Assembly: GCA_020026435.1 (NCBI GenBank)
Contig: JAHHQK010000049.1
Coordinates: 1 to 13,766 of the forward strand
Reading direction: 5' to 3'
Source: Alistipes sp.
Lineage (GTDB): Bacteria; Bacteroidota; Bacteroidia; Bacteroidales; Rikenellaceae
DNA length: 13,766 nucleotides
In this document: one piece after another, positions 6,866-13,766 of the stretch
Numbering within the stretch: position 1 is the stretch's first letter
How the letters are laid out: every line of letters starts with the position of its first letter
Position numbers and translations under genes: made by a program
Notes under the pieces: model-generated
The model's database searches: none
Told to the model about the DNA's origin: nothing
The model's input: the letters and a program-made list of their open reading frames with translations, nothing else

Positions 6866-8248
6866 ATGAAAGATCAGAAAAACGACTCGACATCAGTCCT
6901 CTCGCGTTTCGGACGCGACAAGAGAACCCGCTCTTCGGAAAGAGTGGCCGAACGCGTCGAGCGTCGCCCGCGTTCGCAGCGTGACGCTGCCGATTCGGAG
7001 CACAAATCCGAGTACAAATCCTACGACAAACCCCGTCGAGCTTCTTACAATCCTCACTTCACGGAGGACAACCGCCCTGTATTCGGAGACAAAAAAGACC
7101 GTGGCTTCGGCGAGCACTCCTCCTACGGACGCAAACCCTTCGCCGCAAAAGGCGGACGCCATTTCGACAACCGCAACAATGGCGACAATTCGTTCGGCGA
7201 GCGCAATGCCTACGACAAACCCTATGGCGAGAGAAACGAGCGTTCGTTCTCCGACCGCAAGTTCCAGCCCAAGGGTAAACCCTCCTACGCTACCTATGCC
7301 GAGGCCGAGGAGTATGAGCGCGACTCAAAACCCTTCGCCAAGAAATCCTACGGCGAGAGAAGCGACCGCCCCTACGGCAAGCAGAACGCCAACCGCAAAT
7401 TCTCCGACCGGAAGTTCGACCGCGGTGACCGCAACTCGAAATTCGGCGAAAGAAACGACCGCCGCGGATATGGCGACCGCAAATTCAACAACGACAAACC
7501 CGCCTACCCCAAATACAACCCCGACAAACAGAACGGTGCCATTCGTCTGAACCGTTTCATCGCCCAGTCGGGAATCTGCTCGCGCCGCGAGGCCGACGAT
7601 TTCATCCTGGCCGGTGTGGTATCGGTCAACGGAGTGGTCGTTTCGGAACTGGGCGCCAAGGTGCTGCCCACCGATGAGGTACGTTTCAACGACAGTCGCA
7701 TCCAGGGCGAGAAGAAGGTCTACCTGGTGCTCAACAAGCCCAAAGGCTATGTCACCTCGCTGGAGGATCCCCATGCCGACAAGACGGTGATGGATCTGGT
7801 GAAGGGTGCCTGCTCGGAGCGCATCTACCCCGTGGGCCGTCTGGACAAGAACAGTTTGGGATTGTTGCTCTTCACCAACGACGGCAACCTCACCAAACAG
7901 CTCACCCACCCCGCATTCCAGAAGAAGAAAATCTACCAGGTGTCGCTGGACAAACCCCTGACGCGCACCGACATGGACCGTCTGGCCGAGGGTATCACGC
8001 TGGAGGACGGCGAGATCTATGCCGATGAGGTGTCCTACGTGTCGGACGACAAGCAGGAGATCGGCATCGAGATCCACTCGGGCCGCAACCGTATCGTGCG
8101 CCGTATGTTCGAGTTCCTGGGTTACGAGGTCAAGAAGCTCGACCGCGTATATTACGCCGGTCTGACCAAAAAGAACCTCAAGAGAGGTATGTGGCGTTTC
8201 CTCACCAACGAGGAGGTGCAGCGTCTGAAGTCGGGTCAGTACGAATAA
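6866..8248 (+). CDS. rluB: RluB/RsuA-family rRNA pseudouridine synthase with basic repetitive N-terminus
   Basis: A 460-residue protein. Residues from about 225 on are a complete RsuA/RluB-type enzyme that converts a uridine in ribosomal RNA to pseudouridine. It has an S4 RNA-binding domain (LNRFIAQSGICSRREADDFI, about 227-275), then the catalytic domain with NKPKGYVTS, the signature GRLDKNSLGLLLFTNDG containing catalytic D327, and the later IHSGRNRIVRRMFE block. The first ~224 residues are low complexity, rich in Arg, Lys, Asp, Asn, Gly and aromatics, with repeated [FY]GER[NS] and [SG]DRKF units; they are probably disordered and RNA-binding. Similar long basic extensions are known in Bacteroidetes homologues. 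The ATG at 6866 is used; upstream codons run into the promoter box. Assignment to 23S (RluB) rather than 16S (RsuA) is likely but not proven. Confidence 0.92.
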   Translation: MKDQKNDSTSVLSRFGRDKRTRSSERVAERVERRPRSQRDAADSEHKSEYKSYDKPRRASYNPHFTEDNRPVFGDKKDRGFGEHSSYGRKPFAAKGGRHFDNRNNGDNSFGERNAYDKPYGERNERSFSDRKFQPKGKPSYATYAEAEEYERDSKPFAKKSYGERSDRPYGKQNANRKFSDRKFDRGDRNSKFGERNDRRGYGDRKFNNDKPAYPKYNPDKQNGAIRLNRFIAQSGICSRREADDFILAGVVSVNGVVVSELGAKVLPTDEVRFNDSRIQGEKKVYLVLNKPKGYVTSLEDPHADKTVMDLVKGACSERIYPVGRLDKNSLGLLLFTNDGNLTKQLTHPAFQKKKIYQVSLDKPLTRTDMDRLAEGITLEDGEIYADEVSYVSDDKQEIGIEIHSGRNRIVRRMFEFLGYEVKKLDRVYYAGLTKKNLKRGMWRFLTNEEVQRLKSGQYE

Positions 8249-8291
8249 TCGGCAAGCCCTCCCCACGAAGAGCCCGATTCCGATAATCGCC

Positions 8292-8330
8292 AAGATGATC
8301 AACTGCATGAACGGTTGATCATCTTTTTTT
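8292..8330 (+). terminator. Rho-independent terminator of the pseudouridine synthase gene
   Basis: A perfect 12-bp stem, AAGATGATCAAC (8292-8303) with GTTGATCATCTT (8314-8325), has a 10-nt loop and continues into T7 (8324-8330). It starts 43 nt after the stop codon. Confidence 0.92.
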
Positions 8331-8448
8331 GTCCCATACTGAACCGCGCCCCCTCACCGGAACCCGCAGCCACAATCTGCACCCGAAGCTCTACTCACCA
8401 CAAAGTACGGCAACAAAAGAAGGTGTGTCCAATGATAAATATAAAGAG

Positions 8449-8486
8449 AATCACCCCTGTCATAGTTGCCTGCAGCAGGGGTGATT
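8449..8486 (-). terminator. Second hairpin downstream of the sulfatase gene
   Basis: A perfect 11-bp stem, AATCACCCCTG (8449-8459) with CAGGGGTGATT (8476-8486), is followed on the minus strand by the T-rich CTCTTTATATTTA. It is probably a backup terminator behind the one at 8492-8514. No gene lies in 8331-8448. Confidence 0.6.
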
Positions 8487-8491
8487 TGCTT

Positions 8492-8514
8492 AAAAAGAGG
8501 GTTTTGACACCTCT
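8492..8514 (-). terminator. First terminator of the sulfatase gene
   Basis: On the minus strand AGAGG (8514-8510), a 9-nt loop and CCTCT (8500-8496) run into TTTTT (8496-8492), 31 nt after the sulfatase stop codon. The stem is short but the T-run is good. Confidence 0.6.
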
Positions 8515-8544
8515 CCGTGGTTTTCGGAAGAATCCGTCGGAGGA

Positions 8545-10545
8545 TTATTTCCGAGCTTTGGGATGGAAGTCGGGACCCATTTCACGGCGGCCGTGGTTGA
8601 AATTCAAACCGCGGCGGTAGGCATCCTCACCGTAGATCTCGAAATTGGTCATCAGACCCAGGTTGACCAGCACTCCGCGAGCCATCAGTCCGGCATCCTC
8701 GTTGGCACGGGCGGGCAGACGATCAGCATCGGCCTTCAGACGCTCGACATGAGCCATGATCAGCGGACGGTAGGCCTCATCCAACGACAGGCACTCCAAA
8801 GCCGAATAGAAAACCTTCTTCGTGGCATCGTCACGGCCGGTAACCAAACGTCCGGCAGCCTCATCGGCACGGATACCACCCACAGCGCAGGCATAGGCAG
8901 CCTCGGCGGCCACATAGCAATCCTCATCGTCCATCAAGGCCGCAAGACGCTCCTTGGCCGAGGACTCGCCCTTCATCTCGGGCAGCAGGCGTACCATGCC
9001 GACCACACCCCAGTATCGCATGTCAGCCGACTCGGAACGCATCCACTCCTCCAGCTTCGGAAGATCCTCCAGAGTAGCCACTCCGGCCAGTCCGGCAGCT
9101 TTCTGCAGCTCCTCCAGCGGATATTTTCCGCGGTTAGCCTTCTCCCACACGTTGACACCCTCACGCGACGAAGGCAGGAAGAATCCCAAATCACGCGTCT
9201 GAAGCAGATGCTCCTCCAGTTTGCCGTCCAGGCGTTCGAGTACCGAGGCATAGGCCGGATCGTCAGCCAGGTTGTGCAGCTCCCAGGGATCATTCTCCAG
9301 GTCGAAGAGCATCTTGGCGGGATGGGCACCGAAGGGCTGCTCGTGGAGTTCGTTGCGGCAGTGGTCGCCCAGCACCCACTCATCCCAGGCCATATTGGAG
9401 GGCATACCCCACTGGTAGTAGTTGCGCAGGGCAAACTGACGGTAGGGAATATAGCTGCGAATGAGTTTATAGCGGCTGTCGCGCACGGCACGTACCGGAA
9501 GGTAGTGGTGCAGCTGGTTCGATCCGAAGGCATAGATATATTCGTGGTGCTCCTTCACGGCGTATTCACCCATTTGGGCGCGGCCCTCCATCGTCTTGGG
9601 AGGCTTCACACCCGCCAGGCTCAGCACCGAGGGGCCCAGGTCGGCAAAGGAGATCAGTCGCGAATCCACGCTCTGAAGATCTCCGGCCAGGTGGCGCCAC
9701 TTAGGTGGGAAATAGACCACCAACGGCACCTTCAGTCCCGTCTCATAGAGGTAGCCCTTGCCTCGGGGCAGGCAACCACCGTGGTCGCTGAAGACGAAGA
9801 TGATCGTATTGTCGGCAAGGCCCTCCTCCCTGAGATTCTCCAGGAAGGTCCCCACCCAGCGATCCACGTCCTGCATACCCTCAAGGTGAGCGGCGTAGTC
9901 GGAGCGGATCTCCGGCAGATCGGGCAGATACTCGGGCAGGGGCAGCAGACGAGTCTGGATACCCTCGGTCGTGAAGTCGCGGCGGCCGTCGGTGTGGAAC
10001 GTACGCACGCGGCCCATATGGGTCGTGTGGGAGTTGAACACCGCGAAGAAAGGCTGGCCCTCCTTACGATCCGGACTCAGATAGGTCGAGAATTTGTCGC
10101 ACTCGTCCCAGCAGAATGTATTGTCGACCTTGGTGTTGTAGTGGGTCTTGAAATTGTTGGTGCAGTAGTAGCCCGCATCGCGCAGATACTGCGGGAAGAA
10201 AATGCCGTCGGGCGTGAGCTGTTGGACAGGGTGCAGGTCCATGCCGTAGGTCGGGGCACAGCATCCCGTGATGAGGGTCGAGCGGGCCGGCGAACTTTGG
10301 GGCGCCACGGACCACGCCTCCGTAAAGCGGACTCCCATACGCGCCAAGCTGTCGATACAGGGCGTGTGGACATTGTCGTTGCCGTAGCATCCGGCCTCGA
10401 ACCAGCTGGTATCCTCGAAGGTCAGCCACAGGATGTTGGGACGCTCCTTGACCTGCTGCTTGCGCGGTGCCGCGTCGGCAGCAAGTACCGATGCCGAGCA
10501 GGCGGCCAGCATCGCACCACGACTTAAAATCTGAGAACGATTCAT
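8545..10545 (-). CDS. S1-family (serine-type) sulfatase, exported, with C-terminal helical extension
   Basis: A 666-residue sulfatase of the alkaline-phosphatase fold that would remove sulfate from a glycan or related ester. PNILWLTFEDTSW (E44, D45) is the first metal site. APQSSPARSTLITG holds the C/S-x-P-x-R motif with S84 as the residue converted to formylglycine; being a serine, it needs an anSME-type maturase, not encoded here. FVFSDHGG gives D254 and H255 as further metal ligands, followed by KGYLYETGLKVPLVV. The overall sequence resembles heparan N-sulfatase/arylsulfatase-like Bacteroidetes enzymes, but substrate and linkage are not assignable. After about residue 500 an alanine- and leucine-rich helical region looks HEAT-like. 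The N-terminus has a signal, either lipobox LAAC (C16) or signal peptidase I cleavage near SVLAADA. It is divergent from the GntR gene and carries the predicted operator upstream. Confidence 0.92.
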   Translation of the reverse strand: MNRSQILSRGAMLAACSASVLAADAAPRKQQVKERPNILWLTFEDTSWFEAGCYGNDNVHTPCIDSLARMGVRFTEAWSVAPQSSPARSTLITGCCAPTYGMDLHPVQQLTPDGIFFPQYLRDAGYYCTNNFKTHYNTKVDNTFCWDECDKFSTYLSPDRKEGQPFFAVFNSHTTHMGRVRTFHTDGRRDFTTEGIQTRLLPLPEYLPDLPEIRSDYAAHLEGMQDVDRWVGTFLENLREEGLADNTIIFVFSDHGGCLPRGKGYLYETGLKVPLVVYFPPKWRHLAGDLQSVDSRLISFADLGPSVLSLAGVKPPKTMEGRAQMGEYAVKEHHEYIYAFGSNQLHHYLPVRAVRDSRYKLIRSYIPYRQFALRNYYQWGMPSNMAWDEWVLGDHCRNELHEQPFGAHPAKMLFDLENDPWELHNLADDPAYASVLERLDGKLEEHLLQTRDLGFFLPSSREGVNVWEKANRGKYPLEELQKAAGLAGVATLEDLPKLEEWMRSESADMRYWGVVGMVRLLPEMKGESSAKERLAALMDDEDCYVAAEAAYACAVGGIRADEAAGRLVTGRDDATKKVFYSALECLSLDEAYRPLIMAHVERLKADADRLPARANEDAGLMARGVLVNLGLMTNFEIYGEDAYRRGLNFNHGRREMGPDFHPKARK

Positions 10546-10578
10546 AAGATTAATCGATATTATGTTGTTTTCACACTA

Positions 10579-10612
10579 CAAAGTTAATAAAATATTCCGT
10601 CTCGATGATAAA
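10579..10612 (-). promoter_or_regulatory. Promoter of the sulfatase gene
   Basis: On the minus strand a perfect -7 box TAACTTTG (10586 to 10579) is preceded by TTTA (10612-10609, spacer 22 bp), a partial -33 element. Expected start is near 10572, with a leader of about 27 nt before the ATG at 10545. The palindrome at 10623-10634 lies about 10 bp upstream of the -33 element, so a protein bound there could repress or activate. Confidence 0.55.
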
Positions 10613-10622
10613 TTCCCTCATT

Positions 10623-10634
10623 TTGGTCAACCAA
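10623..10634. promoter_or_regulatory. Predicted operator TTGGTCAACCAA (copy 2, sulfatase/GntR intergenic)
   Basis: This is the exact reverse complement of the element at 3813-3824, with arms TTGGT and ACCAA. It lies between the divergent sulfatase and GntR genes, close to the sulfatase promoter and about 75 bp before the GntR promoter. Two identical 12-mers, both intergenic and both beside promoters of exported glycan-type genes, are unlikely by chance. The adjacent GntR protein is the natural candidate binder. Confidence 0.6.
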
Positions 10635-10709
10635 TCCAGGTGAACCCCACAGATTTAACACGCTCCGACAAAAAAAATGAAAATTAAAGAAAAAGAGTTC
10701 GTAAAAAAT

Positions 10710-10740
10710 TTTGGTTTCGCTGGTTATTTTACGATATTTG
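10710..10740 (+). promoter_or_regulatory. Promoter of the GntR-family regulator gene
   Basis: TTTG (10710-10713), a 19-bp spacer and GATATTTG (10733-10740) match the Bacteroidetes pattern except for the first base of the -7 box. Expected start is near 10747, giving a leader of about 60 nt. A TTGGT half-site overlaps the -33 element (10711-10715), which could allow autoregulation. Confidence 0.5.
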
Positions 10741-10809
10741 TATTCTGAAACTTCTGCGAATAACAGATTCCTCATTTTTGAGGAGCGTGGAACGATAGAA
10801 AGAGAAAAA

Positions 10810-11517
10810 ATGAAGAATCATACACCGGGCGTCTCGCAGATGGAGACCGTCCTGAAATATATCAAGGAGCAATTGAACTCAGGCCAGCTCCACCCCGGAG
10901 AGCGTCTGCCGGCCGAGCGCCGTCTGGCCGAACAGTTGGGCGTGGGTCGTGCCCATGTGAGAGCAGCTTTCCAAAAGCTGGAATTCTACGGAATCCTCCG
11001 CACCTTTCCCCAGAGTGGAACGGTCGTGGCACAGGAGAAGATGCAGGTACTGGAGCGGATCATCACCGATGCCCTCCAGATCGAACAATACGACTTTGCA
11101 TCGCTGGTCTATGTGCGCGAGCTACTCGAGGTGGAAGCCGTGAAACTCTGCGCCCGCAACTGCACGGAGGAGGATTTGGAGCAGATCGAGAAGGCCTTGA
11201 TCGAATGTGAGGAGAAATTCTACACTGACGAGCGCGTATCGAAGGACTTCGCCTTCCACCAGACCCTGGCCCGGGGTTCGCACAATTCGGTGATCAGCTC
11301 CCTGCTGCTGGTCATCACGCCCGACGTATTGCGCTACTACCAACGTTACCGCGTCTGCACCGTGCCCCAGGAGAAGGTCTGCTACGAACACCGCGAGTTG
11401 CTGCGTTGCATCCGCGAGCACAACGAGGAAGGTGCCGCCGCCATGTTGAGCCTCCACCTCAAATCGCTGCGCGAGTTCTCGCAGACGTTCAACCACAAGA
11501 ACCATTTCCTCGAATAG
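10810..11517 (+). CDS. GntR-family transcriptional regulator, FadR subgroup (FCD domain)
   Basis: A 235-residue cytoplasmic DNA-binding regulator. The N-terminal winged helix-turn-helix (about residues 8-75) shows the GntR pattern GERLPAERRLAEQLGVGRAH followed by VRAAFQKLEFYGIL. The C-terminal FCD ligand-binding domain (about 90-225) is all-helical with its metal and acid ligands in place: D146 and H150 in DFAFH, H194 in YEHREL and H216 in LHLKSL. FCD regulators usually sense small carboxylates, including uronates and aldonates (UxuR, ExuR, LldR, PdhR). With kdgK/eda nearby, a uronate or KDG-like effector is plausible. The ATG at 10810 follows AGAGAAAAA; upstream in-frame codons pass through the promoter. 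It is divergent from the sulfatase. Its binding to the two TTGGTTGACCAA sites is inferred, not shown. Confidence 0.92.
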   Translation: MKNHTPGVSQMETVLKYIKEQLNSGQLHPGERLPAERRLAEQLGVGRAHVRAAFQKLEFYGILRTFPQSGTVVAQEKMQVLERIITDALQIEQYDFASLVYVRELLEVEAVKLCARNCTEEDLEQIEKALIECEEKFYTDERVSKDFAFHQTLARGSHNSVISSLLLVITPDVLRYYQRYRVCTVPQEKVCYEHRELLRCIREHNEEGAAAMLSLHLKSLREFSQTFNHKNHFLE

Positions 11518-11533
11518 GAGAAACATACACCGA

Positions 11534-11567
11534 GTGTAGCGGACGAAATGCTCTACACGACCTTTTT
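11534..11567 (+). terminator. Possible weak terminator after the GntR gene
   Basis: A 6-bp stem, GTGTAG (11534-11539) with CTACAC (11553-11558), has a 13-nt loop and is followed by GACCTTTTTAT. It starts 17 nt after the stop codon. It may separate the GntR transcript from the 5S gene, but the long loop makes it uncertain. Confidence 0.4.
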
Positions 11568-11588
11568 ATAGACAGAAGTAAAACCTTT

Positions 11589-11700
<112 letters not shown>

Positions 11701-11705
11701 TCAAG

Positions 11706-11743
11706 GACCGATCCTCATGATTTTCGAGGACCGGTCTTTTTTT
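11706..11743 (+). terminator. Terminator of the 5S rRNA gene
   Basis: An 11-bp stem with one mismatch, GACCGATCCTC (11706-11716) with GAGGACCGGTC (11726-11736), is followed by T7 (11737-11743). Confidence 0.9.
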
Positions 11744-12095
11744 ATATATGGGGGTCGGCTCAGACGGAGGGATTTCCGGATAAGGGGTCACATCCTCCCA
11801 CGGCTGCTGTGGATTGCGGGGATCTCCAAGATTGGAGCGGGGATCTTCGGGGGAATGGTTCGGGGTGTTGCAGTCTTCTCCCGGGGCGGTTTTTCGGGCG
11901 AGGACGGGGCCGAGGAACAGGAGGAAAGGGTTCGGATACCGAGGACTGAAATTCAGGAATTCGGGATTTGCACGGCTCTGCACGGTATTCTTCGATCTCC
12001 GACGGCGGCATTTTTCGATCCTCGACGGGAAGTTTTCATACAATCTCAAAAAATATTCCTTGTTTTGAAGCGGTATCAAGCGTGCAAGTCCCCCC
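11744..12095. other. Spacer with short imperfect tandem duplications, no gene recognised
   Basis: No credible gene was found. The open frames are Pro/Arg/Ser-rich and one runs through the 5S gene. Short direct repeats occur at roughly 20-bp spacing: GCGGGGATCT at 11816-11825 and 11837-11846; TTCGATCTCCGACGG at 11991-12005 against TTCGATCCTCGACGG at 12014-12028; and GCACGG at 11970 and 11980. Confidence 0.4.
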
Positions 12096-12131
12096 AAAAA
12101 CGGCTACCCCACCAAAATGCGGGATAGCCGT
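12096..12131 (-). terminator. Terminator of the EamA permease gene
   Basis: On the minus strand ACGGCTATCCC (12131-12121) pairs with GGGGTAGCCGT (12110-12100), one mismatch, 10-nt loop, followed by TTTTT (12100-12096). It lies 28 nt after the stop codon. Confidence 0.85.
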
Positions 12132-12158
12132 CAAAGACAGATTCACGGGGATGCGCCT

Positions 12159-13064
12159 CTACCGATGGACATTGCCCCAATAGAGGAACAACATACTGAC
12201 AATCACCAAGAGCAGATCCACGGCTTTGCTCTTGAGGTTTTTCTCGCGGAAGATCATCGCTCCGAAGAGGAACGACACCACAACACTACTGCGGCGCACC
12301 ATCGAGACGATCGAAATCATCGAATCCTCCATACCCAGGGCATAGAAATAAACAAAATCGGCAGCAGCCAGGAAGACCGAGATCAAAATAATGCACCAAT
12401 CCCACCGAAACGGAGTCGAGGTTTTACGGCGCGGCCACCACAGCACCATGATAATGCCGCCCATCAGAAAAAGCTGATAGACGTTATACCAGGCCTGCAC
12501 CACCATATTGTTGAACTGTCCCATGAGGTATTTGTCATAGAGGCCGCTGATCGTGCCGAACAGGGCCGATGCGATGACGAACGCCACCCAACGGTTGCTC
12601 TTAAAGTCGATCCCCTCCTTGCGTCCCGAGCGGCTCAGCAGGAAGAACGACAGGACGGCCATCGACACTCCGGCCCACTGCCACGTATTGAGCCGCTCGC
12701 CGAAGATGAGCATAGCCCCCACGAGGGTCATCACGGGACGGGTGGCATTGATCGGTCCCACGATGGTCAAGGGCAGGTGCTTCATGCCGAAATATCCGAA
12801 TACCCACGACGAAAGGACGATCACCGACTTCAGCAGGATAAACTTATGCACCTCCCAGCCGGCCATCGGCACAAAGAACAAACTGTCGGACAACCATTCG
12901 GGTTTCAGTCCCGAGATCAGGATAAAGGGCAGAAATATCAGGCTCGAAAATAAGGTGTTAAGCCCCAAGACAGGCAACACGGCATTATTGGCCAACGATT
13001 TTTTCTTGAAAACATCATAAAAGCCCAGCAGCCCCGCCGAGCAAAAAGCAAGTAACAACCACAT
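12159..13064 (-). CDS. EamA/DMT-superfamily permease
   Basis: A 301-residue inner-membrane protein with about ten hydrophobic segments arranged as two five-helix repeats, as in the drug/metabolite transporter (EamA, RhaT-like) superfamily. The first repeat ends with PLTIVGPINATRPVMTLVGA then IFGERLNTWQWAGV. The second ends with MVRRSSVVVSFLFGAMIFRE, the equivalent E at the end of the fourth helix, then KNLKSKAVDLLLV. Family members move amino acids, nucleosides, sugars or drugs; nothing here fixes the substrate. It is transcribed alone, with no link to the uronate genes beyond proximity. The ATG at 13064 follows AGATAAAT, with no clear TAnnTTTG promoter. Confidence 0.92.
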   Translation of the reverse strand: MWLLLAFCSAGLLGFYDVFKKKSLANNAVLPVLGLNTLFSSLIFLPFILISGLKPEWLSDSLFFVPMAGWEVHKFILLKSVIVLSSWVFGYFGMKHLPLTIVGPINATRPVMTLVGAMLIFGERLNTWQWAGVSMAVLSFFLLSRSGRKEGIDFKSNRWVAFVIASALFGTISGLYDKYLMGQFNNMVVQAWYNVYQLFLMGGIIMVLWWPRRKTSTPFRWDWCIILISVFLAAADFVYFYALGMEDSMISIVSMVRRSSVVVSFLFGAMIFREKNLKSKAVDLLLVIVSMLFLYWGNVHR

Positions 13065-13766
13065 ATTTATCTAAAAATTTTTCATCCAACATTTCATCCC
13101 CTCCTTAGGCCGCACCGTTCGGAGGTATCCTACTTCGATCCTCTGCTCCGATCGAAGATCTCGTACATCCCGATCGGACCATTGCCTTCCAACGGGCTTC
13201 TCTTCCTTTTGGTCTTGCTCCCCGACAGAGCGTCTTTGCGCCCTGCCCGACATTGTGGAATATAGAACTTTGAACCTGCCTCATGTGCAACAACGCACGG
13301 ACATAACAGCCCTATGCCCAACGCCACCGGATCCGGCTTCTACACCATGCGCAAGGGATCTCATCCCGCGCAAGGGGATCGTACCCGCCCTTCCGAAAGT
13401 CGATATTATTCTATACCCTCGGGGAGTTTCAGCCCGGACTTGAATTTACAGGAGATATACATGGAGCAGGCTGATCTTTCCGGACACTGTAACGTACGGA
13501 AGTCTTCGACTATGAATGGACTACATATCCTCTGTAGAGGGATCAATCCCCCGAATTATCGGGCTCACTCGAATATTCATTGACCAACACCTCATACCTT
13601 GTCTCCATACACCTTCGCCCATATCGTCTTTCCCCTATCTTCTCGTCCGAAAGCTGAGGGGCTCGATACAGATCGCACCGCTTAGCACAACGCGTTTCTT
13701 GCAAATACACTCATTACATACGCTCCTCCGTGCACATCCCCGGACCATTGCCATACATACACAAAA
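13065..13766. other. About 700 bp with no recognisable gene; short repeats
   Basis: Stops are scattered in all frames and the open stretches (about 90 codons or fewer) overlap each other without family likeness. I looked for tRNA, tmRNA, RNase P and SRP RNA signatures and saw none. Repeats present: ACATCCCGATCGGACCATTG plus CC (13165-13186) and a copy lacking three bases at 13734-13752; GCGCAAGGGATC (13349-13360) and GCGCAAGGGGATC (13368-13380); and the palindrome CCGGATCCGG (13327-13336). The EamA promoter presumably lies in the left part. Degenerate coding sequence is possible. Confidence 0.4.

Noticed and set aside
8315..8620. Small plus-strand ORF after the pseudouridine synthase gene
   Set aside because: It starts inside the terminator hairpin, crosses the sulfatase terminators and overlaps the sulfatase gene.
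8563..10527. 654-codon plus-strand open frame opposite the sulfatase
   Set aside because: It is long only because the sulfatase codons rarely give antisense stops. The sulfatase strand shows active-site motifs, a signal peptide and a promoter.
13065..13766. tRNA, tmRNA, RNase P or SRP RNA, or CRISPR array
   Set aside because: No T-loop and acceptor pairing, no conserved RNA cores, and the repeats are too few and too irregular for CRISPR.

Overview
The window looks like chromosomal DNA from a gut-type Bacteroidota (Bacteroidetes). Seen in the sequence: several promoters match the Bacteroidetes pattern (-33 TTTG, -7 TAnnTTTG), ribosome-binding regions are A-rich with little Shine-Dalgarno, and the 5S rRNA has the conserved core and flanks typical of the phylum. 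There is also a putative serine-type sulfatase, a DUF4861 lipoprotein and an RHS/YD-repeat fragment. The fairly high GC with strong C/G at third codon positions fits an Alistipes/Rikenellaceae-like member better than Bacteroides. That assignment is inference.

Layout. 1-67: broken end of an RHS/YD-repeat gene. 68-3433 (minus): a probable operon kdgK - KDPG aldolase - hexuronate-type MFS transporter, closed by a terminator at 68-100. 3434-3884: regulatory region holding a 12-bp palindrome over a promoter. 3885-5018 (plus): DUF4861 lipoprotein. 5161-6477 (minus): MATE efflux protein, divergent from 6866-8248 (plus), an RluB/RsuA-type pseudouridine synthase with a long basic repetitive N-terminus. 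8249-8544: back-to-back terminators. 8545-10545 (minus): S1-type sulfatase, divergent from 10810-11517 (plus), a FadR-type GntR regulator. 11589-11700: a 5S rRNA with no 16S or 23S beside it. 12159-13064 (minus): EamA/DMT permease. 13065-13766: about 700 bp with no recognisable gene.

How it works together. The left part is the lower end of uronate catabolism: uptake of a hexuronate-like acid, phosphorylation of 2-keto-3-deoxygluconate (KDG) to KDPG, then cleavage to pyruvate and glyceraldehyde 3-phosphate. The DUF4861 lipoprotein and the sulfatase would act outside the cytoplasm on sulfated, uronate-containing glycans. No SusC/SusD pair, lyase, uronate isomerase or KduI/KduD is in the window, so this is a satellite of a larger pathway.

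The most interesting signal is the perfect palindrome TTGGT-TG-ACCAA. It occurs once across the -33 region of the DUF4861 promoter (3813-3824) and once upstream of the sulfatase promoter, in the intergenic region shared with the GntR gene (10623-10634). It resembles operators of the FadR subgroup of GntR regulators (UxuR/ExuR, PdhR types). I infer a small uronate/sulfated-glycan regulon run by the GntR protein encoded here. TTGGT half-sites before kdgK and before the transporter may extend it.
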